Below, piece by piece: positions 36,876-48,820 of a stretch of 64,000 bases of DNA. The DNA lies in assembly GCF_021018805.1 (NCBI RefSeq), contig NC_086248.1:57727485-57791484 (forward strand), in the 5' to 3' direction. Numbering within the stretch: the stretch's first letter is position 1; each line of letters opens with the position of its first letter. The position numbers and the translations under genes were made by a program. The notes under the pieces were generated by a model. The model did no database searches. It had not been told where the DNA came from and saw only the letters and a list, made by a program, of their open reading frames with translations. This DNA is from Prinia subflava. Lineage: Eukaryota; Chordata; Aves; Passeriformes; Cisticolidae.

Positions 36876-39800
36876 TTACATGTACAATTTACAAGACTAC
36901 TGTTGCTGAGTAGGTTTGTAAATGGAATTGCTTGTCAAAAAGAGAAGCCTGTGAGGTGGTAAGCACATGGGAACCCAGGTGTATTGACTCTAACTGGCTT
37001 TTAATGCACTCAGTATCAGTCAGCCCTCACCCAGTATCACTCAAACTCCTGTGACTTGGTGCACAGCTTCACTTTTGAAAGTCTCCTTCAGATGATGCCT
37101 TCCTTCCCTGTGCCCAAGGGAATTTAAAAAGGGATGGGGAAAAAAGCTTGGAAATTCTTTCAGATAAATGCTGATAAATTCAGGTAACTTTTTTTGTCCA
37201 CCAGAGATGGACTGTAGGGGAGGGCTTACACTGGGTGGCTCTCAGTGTCCTAATGAAGGCATGGCAGAAGGCGACACTCTACCTTTCTTCCTTTAGGCAC
37301 CTTTTTGGATCCTCAAGAAATTCCAGCACTCCTGAGAAAACACTCACCTGCAGTATTTTAAATTTAAATCTTGTATCTTGCTGAAGTTGCAATTTAGGTC
37401 TGGTTTTCTAAGGAGTCACCCGGCAGATTTTTTTTAGAAATGTGGAATGGAACTTGTACTTCAGAGAAATCAGGGGGAGCTTGTGAATTCATCTTTTTCT
37501 GTGTTGAAATCTCCCACTATTGTTTTCAATATTATCAGTGGAATGTCTCTGGTTCTGAACGAGGCCCATGTGTCCAGTGTGTCTTGCCACAAGAATCCTT
37601 GGTCTGTGCTCCTTGCGGAGGATCTCATGTAGCTAGGTCTAAATAACCAACTTTGTATCGACATCACCCTTTGAAGGAGAGAATGTTACAGGAAAATTTT
37701 TAACTGCTGAGGTAAGGGGGCTTTTGTTAGATTTGTCACTTAACTCTGGAGGCAGAAATTGGTGGTGGTTTAAAGAAGTCTTAATAGCAAGCCTGATGTT
37801 TGAGTGAGCAGGTACTTTTTCTGGAAAGCTTTTTGGTTTGTAAACCACCGGGAACCTTTTTTCAAACTGAAAACAGTTTAGTATTTCCAAAATGGGGAAA
37901 AATCTTTTGATTTGAGACTTGCTGGCAATTCTTATGTTCAGAGTTTTGAGCTGGAGTCTGAAACAACCCACAGTTTGAACAATAAGGGTTCTAATAATTT
38001 TCACATCCCACACATGCATTTTGTGACTTCACTGGCAATTTCAAATACCACATTTTTCTCTTTTATAATAAGTGTGCCAAATCAGATGCCAATTAATGGC
38101 AACTGTACCAGTTCTCTGATTACCTACAGCAAAAGATACTCTCCACCAATATTTTTTCTTTCACGTTGTTTGACTCAAAGCTGCCCACCCAACTGTACAC
38201 ATGATGTGTTTCTTTTATCCTATTCATCTTGCACTGAAGTAGTTGTGGAAAGTAGCAGTGTGCCCCTTTTAAAACTAGTAGGTTTGGTGGTACACTTAGA
38301 AATGGTTAAGACTGGGATACTCCTTACTGTTTTCTTCCCTCATGGAGAATGGGGTAAGTCACTTATGAGAATAATTTCTTCTCCTCCAGCTTTGCAGGTT
38401 TTGCTGTCTTAGAAGTGTCTGTGAGCAAAACCAAGCTCTAAGTACCTTTTTTTGCAGCTGGCCTGATTTTTCTGGGGACTTACGGGGTCTCATTCTTGCT
38501 GATTTTTACTTAATGGTGCTACTCTTGGCCTTGGTGTTAGTGAGGGGAGAATTGACCCATTCACTAAAGATTTAATTGTGCTTTATGTCTTTATACTGTG
38601 TGGGTGTTCTTGGCTCTGGGTCAATATTTAAGGGGGATATAAATAGCACACTGTTACTGAAACAACTTGAAATTAAATCTTACAGCCCAGTCTCTTCACT
38701 GCCTTGGCTGGGCAGCTTTCATGAGAAGGGCCAAGTTGCTGCAATGAGAGCTTCCTCTGGGCTTTTTAAGTGGCTAATGAAAGAAACTGAAGTTCCTTCT
38801 TAAATACATAGTGAAGCTGAGGGTTTTGTTTTGGAATTGAAGTGCCTCTCCAGTGTAAAAAAATTGCCTGCAACAGCATGTTTCTGGAGTCTGCTTTGTG
38901 ACATAATTAGCTTTTGCATGTTTTACAGCAGGACCTGACAGTTGGCTTAGAAGGAAAAGCAAAGTGCTTGTATAATCATACTTAGTGTGCCTCATGAGGC
39001 TGCAGTGACAGGGTGGTGTGTTCCTGTGGCACAAAAGAACGGACATGAACCATTTGTCTGCCAGCCTCATTTTTATTCCTCCCCTGCAACGATGGGGTTT
39101 AGTCCTGAAGTTGCCATTCATGCCGGGAACATAAGGTGGAATGTGGAAGGGTGAGTTTCTCTATTCTCAGAGGATATGGCCAAGAAAATTAGGAGCAAAA
39201 TATCTGCTCTGTTTGTGCACTTGAAACTCTTTGACAGAGTCTTAGTAAGAATTCTTAGTACTTTTTGCTGGAAGGTATAATAGTGTATGGGAAATCAAAA
39301 TTACTTAGCAAATTTATTTCTAAATGGTTTTTCAGATTCAAGACAGTCTTAACGTAAACATGCAGCTCCAGGGTAAAAAAAACCATTGCCAGCCACATCA
39401 ACAGAAGACCAATTTGAGTGGATGCTAGAAGAAAATGCAGGTTTTATTCTGAACAAAGAGCTGAACTTAAAGCTCTGGTGAAGTGCTGTAGCAAAAGGAA
39501 AAATTGCCTCTTGGCTGTATAAGATTTGTCATTGCCAGCATCTTGCACAGGTTGTGTACAGGTACTGAGTAACTGCATTTCTAGAAGGTGTTGAGACATA
39601 GGGAGAAAGCCAGAAAAGAAATCAGATGTTGGGAAGTCCTGAAAAAACATCACTAAGAATTTATCTGTTAGGAAAACAGAAGAGTCTTGTGTTACTGCAT
39701 ATATTTCTGTATGGAAAGAAAATGAGAGATGTCAATGCTTTCATGTATTGGAGAAAAGCATGAAGAGGAGGAATGCTTGGAAGATAAAGGAAGGAGATTT

Positions 39801-42004
39801 GAACTGTTGAAGAAAATAGAGCATCTTGATGATGATGAGCCCTTTGAGCTTGTACTGAGGGAATAGGTGAGAGTGACATCTATTAGTATCTCCAAAATGA
39901 AATTGGATGCTTTTCTAGATAAGTTGTCATTGGACCAGTTATTCTGTTTCAGTCGAGGTAATCAAAGGCCTTAAAACTCTAGACTTCTGCTTCATGGGGT
40001 TTTTTTTGTTTGGTGTTATTTTTTCAGGGATGTGTTTTTTGTTTTGTTTTGGGGCTGTTTGTCTGTTTTCTTCTATGGTTGGTTGGTTCTAGATTTTTGT
40101 TAAAGCAGAGGAAACTATTAGGAAACTGATTTCCATGTATTATTGCAATGTAACTAAATGCTTATGTAGTGGTCAAATCAGATTACTAATACTAGCTACA
40201 CATTTTATATATAACTCTACTACTTTTTACTTGACTTTCATGTTACTACTTTTATGTTTTCTGGAAGTAATCAAATAGTAATTGTGAATGTAATTAAAGT
40301 TGCTATTGAAAGCTAGGGAGAAGTTGACATGAAGAAGAGGAAATGTGACCAGAAAGTGTTTAGTGCAGTAAAGTTTATTTTTGAAGGATTTGGTCATCAG
40401 TGCGTGAATAGAGTGTTTCTGAAGTTTTGAAATTGCTATTTATAGTATTCTAGCCTAGTGTTGATGGAATTTTATTTGTTTTGTGGGCTTTTTGATGGAA
40501 CTAATGACCAAATTCTATGAACTTACTCTGTTTACAGACTTCTCTGTTTTCCAACAAAAATGGATGTTAATTGTTTAAAGAAACGGAGCTACTTTTAGAA
40601 GTATTTTAAAAAATGTATATAGGACTGAAAATGATTTTGAAGATGCAGCTAACAGGTTTTGTTTGCTAGTAAACTCAGATGTCTTACTGAATTGGTATTT
40701 TAGTTGAACTTTTTACCTTCTGAGATCAAAATCCAAAATGTCCTGTGGTAGCCCTGAGCAGCGGTTTCAGTCTGCCTAACTCTATAATACTGGGTTGGAC
40801 TTGAAGCCCATAATTACTTGGCAAAAAAACGTAGGAGTTGATCCTCTTCAAGGACAGAGACTTGTTTTACTACCCCTTCTAGGGGGCAAAGGGGATGGGA
40901 GCACAAGAGACTTTCCTGCCTGCTTAAAGGAGGATCCTGCAGTCAGTATTAGCAGGGCTTTGGCTCTTACTGCAGTTTTGTACCTAGTTTTTGCCACTAA
41001 CCATCCCCAACGAGCTGCATGTTTTCTGTTGTGTCTTTCCAGATTAATTTCAAGTCTGCCAAAGCAATAGTTGCCAAGTCAGTTTTGGTGCCCATTGTCT
41101 CCTGTACCTCATAGTGTGTTTGCCTACAGTGTGCATTATTTTTCCCCATTCCTTCACATTTAACAGCTTGATTATTTATCTTAGGGATCTTTTACTACTA
41201 AATGGAAATGTGTCATGGTGCTATTTCTGCCTCAATACCTCAATATTTCTGCTGTCACTACCAAGTCAATCCAAAAAACTAGAAAGGATGCTGTAAATTT
41301 TAGTGTCTTCTGATTTATGGCCTCATACTACTGGAGTTTACTCAATTTTTGCATTATTTCTTTATGTCCGTGAATAAGTTTTCATCGGTGTATGCATGCA
41401 ACTCAGTCACAGACTGAAAGAAGAGAACAAAGCTCCTAGAAGTAATCTGTTTCTCTTGCATTCTGAGAAAGAAATATAACTGTGGTTTTTATTTTTCCCC
41501 CTCAAATATGTGGAAGATGCATTTGCAGTGCCACTACACCTGAGGGTGTAGTGTAAGGAATGAGACAAGGGCTAAATGTGGCAGACACACAAACTAACCA
41601 AATGAACACATTCCTTGTGTTCTTTAGGAAAAGAAAAAAGAGCTCCACATCCATGTCTCCTGAGCTCAGTGCTTGTCAGAGACTAACCTACTTCTGTTAG
41701 GCTTAACTGGGCTTTGTGCTGGGTCCAGGCAGGGCCCCTGTGGAGAGGTGAGTACTGGTCCTTGAAGAATACTGTAGATATGGGCACATTTGTGTGATTG
41801 CGTACCAGCTACATTGCTTAATCTGGTGTTTGGGCTGTTAAGAAGGCAGGGGTTCAGGCAGAGCGCTGCTAGGATGTGTCATCACCCTTTTCCATTTTGC
41901 AGTGACTGTGATGTGTACAGTCTCTGCTGCACCTGCCACTAGGGAATACTGCAGTTTCTCAAGAATTAAATTAGGAAAGAGAATGTTTTCATTTGGGAAG
42001 TGCA
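36876..42004. other. Intergenic DNA, nothing recognised
   Basis: This lies downstream of the PPP1R14C poly(A) site. Several chance ORFs exist (the longest 166 codons at 37912-38412, +), but none shows a family motif, splice structure or codon pattern that I can defend. A T/G-rich tract lies at about 40000-40095. No repeat family is recognised. Confidence 0.55.
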
Positions 42005-42008
42005 GTAG

Positions 42009-42542
42009 TGTTGCAGCCATGAGGCCTGGTAGGCCTCTCTGGCGGTCAGTCACCTAAAGGCAGAAATGCCTAGTCATGGTGACTAAGCCAAAATAACCCT
42101 TCTCCCGCACTTGGACCCTCTCTTATCTCCCTGTAAGGCAATAGGTCACTTTCTACCCCGACTCATACTATTGGACCAGTTCTCAAAACCTCGGTACCCT
42201 ATAAAAACCCCACTTTTCCCCCAGCTCAGTAGAAGTGCTGTCCCTGAAACCCTTCACGGAAGAAGCCAATAAAGATTCATCTGTGGAACTCCATACGGCG
42301 CTTCTCCTCTTTCTCCCTGTGTCTGCCAAGGCACCTTAGCAAGCTTATGAGCTGAGAATCACTGCAAAAGAGCTGATCACTGCTAAGAGCTGAATATCAC
42401 TATAACTAAGCTTGCTAAGCGTTGCCTGTGCCTGGGAGCTTTGCCGGAGTTGCTTGGGCAGGGGGGTACGTAAGTGCACCCCTATCCAGGAACAACCAAG
42501 GCAGCCGAGACCGACTGAAGCTACCGGGAGAAAAACAAAACA
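42009..42542 (+). mobile_element. Solo LTR of an endogenous retrovirus (ERV1-like)
   Basis: This 534-bp block begins TGTTGCAG and ends AAAACA, so its ends are the inverted pair TGTT...AACA. It is flanked by GTAG on both sides (42005-42008 and 42543-42546). It has an inverted CCAAT (ATTGG, about 42170), a TATA box in CCCTATAAAAACCCC (TATAAAA at 42200-42206) and AATAAA at 42268-42273 followed by a T/GT-rich stretch, the normal U3-R-U5 order on the + strand. The 4-bp duplication suggests class I (gammaretrovirus-like). A 6-bp match CAGTAG is also present but would require a non-canonical LTR end. No internal retroviral coding sequence adjoins it. Confidence 0.82.
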
Positions 42543-42546
42543 GTAG

Positions 42547-45500
42547 TTTGTTAGTAACCCAAATATACCAATAACTTTGTTTCCCTGATATATGTACCTA
42601 AATAGCAGGGCTTTCAAATAGTTATAGCTGTAAATGTGCTGTTACCAACTGGCAGTGTTCGGTTTTGTGAGAAAATGAAGCTGTTCAATGTTCTTTTTCT
42701 TGAACTAATCTAATTCATGCCTCCTAAACTCCAGTTAACCTTTTAATATAGTTTGCACAGTGGCAAGAAAAGCTTCTGCACCTTTGGGTAATTTTTCTGG
42801 TGCTGGTTTAGACTTAGAACCAGGCACAAAATCATCTGATGTTGGAAGAAGGCCGTAACTTTTTGTTGAGACTCCCCTCTTTAGAGTTGTCTCAAAGATA
42901 TTTCTCTTTCCATATCAACAATATACCACAGTACATTGAGAGAAGTTGATATGTTTTATAATGGTAAATCCTTAGAATTTTAATAATTTACCTCAAGTGT
43001 CTGCTCTTCCTTTTATCCTCTGATGTGCCTAGGCCAAGAGCTGATACTTAAAGTATTGATTATTTCTTCATCTGTGAAGTTGTACATTTAGCTCAGCACT
43101 TAATCACTCTGAGGCTGGGGTTTTTGTGCTTGTCACAAGGAAAATATGTTCAAAAATATATGTCAACTCCTCAAAATTGAAAGTTTTAATGCCAGGGTTG
43201 AGTGAAGTGATAGTTGTTTAACATTTTCCTCTTTTGGTTACCTTTGAAAATCCTGAGTGCTTCTTGAAATTAGTATGTTTTATTCAGTTCTAATCTTGTT
43301 AGCTGCTTCCTAATTAATTTTGTACTTTCTTACAGTTTTTATTTATAGTAGCATTTAGTATCTGCTCTAACAACTTTTCACCTCCCTCCGAATTCTTCTC
43401 TCCTGTTCTCATCCTTTTGCAACAGAAGTTCAGGTATGTCAAAGTTATGCCACATCTGCAGCACCAGCAAAGATAACTAGGCAGGGATTCAAGAGTTATC
43501 AAATAAATCAGACTAACCCATGGTATTGCTGTGTTTTCTTTGCTGGAAAAAGTTTGGCTAGCATGACCAGCCCAGTCCTGAATTTCGCATCTTCTCCTTC
43601 TTACACAAGCAGACTTTTCCTTAGGAGAGTGTGTTTATTCTAGTTGTTTAAGCACCCAAAATAAAGCACTTAGAACTCTGGCATTTGGTTCTAAAATCTC
43701 AGATGAAACTAATTTTTGAGGTTGGCTTTCGAAAATAAAAATAAATTTGGGGCGGTCCTTTGTATCCAACCACTCAGTCTTACTAATTAGAAATTGTGGA
43801 GCAACTGTCAAATATGCAGGGAGGCAGCGACCCCAGATCAAACAGCAGGCATGGAATATGCTGACCTTTCACTTCTTCCAAAGTTTCTTCACTTTCTGAA
43901 GCTTGCTCATCTCAAATGCTCAAGAATTGTAAGACAAGTAAAATAGGCACTCTAAGGCTGTGGAGTCCTGAATCTTTTATAATGCTTTGGTTGTTCCTTG
44001 AGTTGCTTTCTCAGGGACCACTTGTAATTTGTTCATACTGTTGATGGGAGACTGAAACTTCCATTCCCATCTCCAGCAATTTCAGGAACAGAAATCCTTA
44101 GAAAGATGCTGGGCTTGTGATAAAAGCATTAAAGCCAGAGACAATCAGGGAAATAACATCTGTAGATGCTGGAGCTGACTTTACTCTTGATCTGCTCCAA
44201 TGCCCTTTTTAATGCACCTCATGTAGCCCATGGAGCTCCCCCTGTGCCGGTAGAAGCTCAGACATGCTTGTGCACAAAACCCTATGAGGCAGACAAGCTA
44301 GGTAAAATTTAATGTGTCTCTTGGCATTAGATGTAGTTTACTCTTTATACATTTCAATGCAGGCTACTCATTTCATTAGCTGTAAAGCAACCTTCCTTTA
44401 AAGTAGGTTGGTGATGGGGGCTTTTGTATATCACTTCATCCCTGCTTTACTGCAGTACACAGGGACCCTGGTGGAAAAAAGCAGTTTTTTAGTGAGTACT
44501 AGAAACAATCTGCTCTCTCTTTTTGGTATAAATAGTTGAGGACAGAGAGAAGCAAGCTCATTTTTAATACGTGTCTAGATTGAAAGTGAGTTGCAGTGGA
44601 GCCTAGTTAACACCCCAAGCAATTATACTTCCAAATTTTGCCCTTTGGGGACAGAAGAAAGCTGTCAAATGCTGGGCTCCCTGCAAATCAAAAAGTCTTT
44701 TGAGTTCCTTTCATTTTTAAAAGGGTCACTTACTGAGTGCAAACAACTCTAATAAATGAATGGTTGATGCTCAAAACTTGGCAGAAGGTTTCAGAGCTGT
44801 GTAATGGCATTTGGGAAATGGATACACAGCTTTCTGTGCCACGTTTGTGGGGAGCTCCATAGGGGGAGCAAACTGAAATGACAGTGTTTTCATAACATCC
44901 TTTTTCTGTAAATGACAGATTAGGTGTGGGTTCAGTTATCCACAGATCTTTCCCTCATGATCTGGGACTGCAGTGGTGTTGAGCGGAAAGAGATAACCAG
45001 TGGTTACTTGCTGTATAGAGCTTTGGACAGGGATTATTTTACAAGAATTGTGTGAGTGCTGTTGGGAGTAATTCAAGTTAAATATTCAAGTGTCTCATTC
45101 TCCAGTTCATGGAAACCCTCCCTCTGTTAGGGTAGTGCAGGGACTTGGAAGGGTTCCCAGAGAAAGACTGGGTCTGCGTGGAAGGGCAGGTGATCCCACT
45201 GGTTTCGTCAGACACCTCAAGGTTGAGCCAGAGGTCAGTGCCACAACAGTGCATGCAAGACTTGAAGTTATTTCCTTAGACATAGCAAATGACTGAGGTC
45301 TTGCATTTAAAGACCACAAAATCCTCCCCGCCCCAATGTCTTGTCATTAATTACATAGAATTTAGTTCTTTACTTCATCTGTTATTCTGGTGCCTGCTGA
45401 CCTGGTCAAGACTGAGATTTCTGTCCTATCCGTCCTGTTCCAACCTAAAAATCTCTTTCTCTCTGCCATTTTGTCATGTCTCCTGTGTTGCAGATCTTGG

Positions 45501-48500
45501 AGAAGTGTTTTCCACAGGAGGATATAAGACAGCATTTTGCATTAACCCACTGCCATGAAACTGGATGTTAATTCCTACTACTTGCATTATCCCTACATGG
45601 ATCATGACAGTGTGCTATCCATCACTGCTTAGGGAAAGAGAGAGACTCCAGTGAGCACAGCCTGCCCACTGGCTCCAGCTGGGACTCAGGTAGCCTCACA
45701 CACAGATTCTCACACCTCAAGTGGTGTCAGCAAGTCCCGTGGCCGAGAGCCGGGGTGCGGGTAGTGCTCCCTCCTACAGATCTCGGGTGAGCCTGCCACC
45801 AGTGCTGAGTCACAGCAGTGTCAGGAGCGAGGGACAGCGCTCCCTCTGCTCCTCACAGAGCTCTGGACAGTCGATGTGCCAAAAGCTTTGTGTAAGACAG
45901 TCTGCTGCCTTTAGAGAAACAAACGTGACCTCTCCCACATCTAATATTAGATCACATTGTCAAAACAGGTTGTGATCAATCTATTGAAAGGAAGAAAAGG
46001 AAATCCTGGTGCCCCTCGTAAACTTCAACCATAGTGCTTCTCAGGACAGACATCTAATGGTATATCAGTATTTTTTCTTCCTATTCCCTGATTTCTAGTT
46101 CCCTGAAGGAGTGGAGTTGGTCCTTTCAGCAGCTGACATGTCAGAAGCATTCAGGAGGAAACTACAGGAAGTTGGCAGTGACTTGGAAAAATGAAACAAA
46201 TCTGCAGGGAATCTCTTGGCTGATTCAGTGGCTTTCTAACATCTTTCCCTTCCAGCTGGACCTGCCTCCTGGTAGCAAAGGCCCTGTCTAGGCTGAACAC
46301 ATCAGAGACAGCACACTGACCTCTTTAATTTCTGAGGATTAATGAGGTTGTACTGCTTAAGGTAAACACCTAAATTAATGCTGAGGAGCTTTGCTCACAT
46401 TTCTCTGTTTCCATCCTCCATCACCTCTCAGTTATGACTCACTGGCAGGAGTCATAAATAATGTAATGTTTTAAAATAACTCTGAAAAAAATTGAACTGT
46501 GTAGTATAAGATCACTTGTGGAGGAAGAGCTGTGACAGATGTAACAAGTGGGAATCCTGCTGAGGCACTGTTGTTGTTTGGATATATTTCAAAGGTTTAA
46601 ATAGGATTAAGGTATTTATTATTATTATTATTAATGGAAAAATAATCTTTATCCCTCCAGAACATTAGAGATACACTGGGTTTTTTTGTGCCATAGAGGA
46701 ATACTCTATGGGCAAATACAAGGTTCTTGTAGTCTAAATAGTCAAGCTTGAAGCTTGTGCAGTCTGAGGATTTTCTCTTACTAGCAACACACACTGTTCA
46801 TTCTGCTGCAACCTTGTTAAGGCCAAAGGCTGAGGCATTCATAATGACTGCTGATTTGAAGTGTCTTGATTTACTGGTGTTCCACATGGGGCAGTTTAAA
46901 TGGACCTTTATTTTTAGAGTAATACTCTTCACAATGTTTCACACCTGGAGTACTATAAATTTGAGGCTCCCAGCTTGCTGGCCATGCTTGAAACCCTTTG
47001 GAGTATTGATGGATGACTGAATAGCATATGCCTGGGCAAGGTCTGTGACTGCTTGGTGCTATAGCATTAAAAGAGGAAAAAAAAAGAAGATAGGCTTTAT
47101 AGATGGTTAAATAAACTGCCATATTCTGACAGGATAAAGTTAGCATCTGATTTGTAGGGCAGGCCAAAGGCTTTTTTCCCCCGTAAAAATCTTGGGTTAA
47201 GTTAAAAAGAAACACCCTCTCAAACCACCTTCTGTTATCCCAAGAGCTCCTAAAAATTCAGTAGGTAGCATTATGTAACATGCTCATTTTACACTGACCA
47301 CTGCTTCCTCCTGTGTCCCTAGTGTGTGTGCAGCACTTTCTGTTTGAAGTGGGCAGAGGGGTTTTGGTGTGGTTGCCTGCCTCAGTTCAGGACATATGAG
47401 TATTTTTTGCTGCAGAAGATATCTTCCTGGTGTGTGGAGCAGAGCAAGGTCGTCTGGAGTAGCCTAAGGAGGGGAATAAATCAATGAACCAAGCAAAGGC
47501 AGTTGCTGGTAACTGGCTAAGAATAAAGGGTCAGGCTCGGGTATGCAATGTTCACTGTCAGCAAACAGAGCTTGAAATCCTCAAGCCAAATGGTGAATTT
47601 CTGAGCTCAGGACAGGCTTGGAGGAATTGGAGTTGTTACCGGATCTCGGGATGCTGTGGTCTGAGTGAAGGTCAGCTTCAAACAGTGTTTGCTGACAAGT
47701 GCAATAGATGAGTTGCTGTGTCAGCTGGCTTTAATGGACTTGAATGAAATAAGAAACGGACCCTGAGTGTTGTTAAAGGGTTTTGTGTATGAAGCCATTA
47801 TCTCTTGGTTTTGTAGCCTCACTGTTTTTGCCCGACTGGGAGATGGCAGAAAATCTTGTGGAGCTCTTTCTGACCCAGCTGGTGGGTAACAAGAGACCTG
47901 AGTGCCTGACTGCAGAGTTTCCAGCCCAGTGAGTAGCCTGAAAAGAACTGGATTATCCAAATGCACTACTAAAATGCTCTAGATACACTGGGAAGGAAGT
48001 AGCAGATGTGAGGTTTCTTGGGTTCTTAGTCTGGTTTTAGATTCATGTATTGCTCTTTTATTTTAACTGACTGCTCTTGTTAGGTAACACTGCCTTGACA
48101 TACTTGCTTTCAGATGTTGGTAGCATGCACTGGACCAGGGCTTGATCCAGGTCAGCAGAAAAGTAAAATAAAATATTCCTGAGCTGTTACAGAGAAAGTC
48201 CCAGGTTGCTCCTTGCTGTGCTTGCCCCCATGGGGCACTGCACCGTTTGTCCCTTTAGCCTTCAGGCTCTGGGGTCTGTCCTTGCCATGCCTCACCCATA
48301 CCCTGACCCCTCCTGCTCTGGCAGCTCTTCACTGCCCACAGGGGAGGGTGACTGAGCTGCCTCCTGCCTCGCCCCCCTCCTCTCCCTAGGGCTCTGTTCA
48401 GCTGCAGCATCTCAGTGCTGTTCAGCACTGCGAGGAGGAGGTGCAGGTCTCTGGCCGAGCTGAGGGCTGGTGCTTACAGCCAAGCAGCAGCACAGCATCC

Positions 48501-48650
48501 TCCTGTAAGAGATCACGGGGATCTCCCAAGCTATTACTGCTCTAAAGCACCTGGGTGGTGTTCTGGGGATTCCCCGTTTGGCAGGGAGGAACTCGCAGTA
48601 TGAATGATCTTTGGCTACAATAAAAAAAATGCAGTTGATAAGGATATTAT
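42547..48650. other. Intergenic DNA, nothing recognised
   Basis: AT-rich intergenic sequence with chance ORFs on both strands. Two local GC-rich patches occur, at about 45700-45860 and 48190-48500, but I see no CpG island, exon or RNA gene that can be supported. An ATT microsatellite in this stretch is listed separately. Confidence 0.5.
46613..46634. repeat. ATT microsatellite
   Basis: About six to seven consecutive ATT units (TTTATTATTATTATTATTAA). It is a simple trinucleotide repeat, potentially length-variable. Confidence 0.9.
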
Positions 48651-48689
48651 CTCCTCAAAGTGTGATTTAGGCTTGCTGTTCTGGCAGTA

Positions 48690-48820
48690 ATCTTCTGTGT
48701 GGCCTTATGGAAGTTGCTTCTGTGTATCAACCTCACCTTGCACTAATGGTCCAGGGCTGGTTTTGTCACATATTGTCAGGATAAATGCAGCTGAGGCCAC
48801 AAAGCATTGTGATGGCATGG
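48690..48820 (+). repeat. Possible ancient SINE (MIR-like)
   Basis: GTGTGGCCTTATGGAAGTTG is followed about 70 bases later by TGTCAGGATAAATGCAGC and ACAAAGCATTGTG. The order and spacing resemble the MIR core (a gaccttgggcaagt-like block, then an aggattaaatga block, then an aaagc-ctt block). The match is degenerate and from memory of the consensus only. Confidence 0.25.

Noticed and set aside
37912..38412. 166-codon + strand ORF just downstream of PPP1R14C
   Set aside because: No recognisable domain, no splice or promoter context, and a composition typical of AT-rich chance frames.
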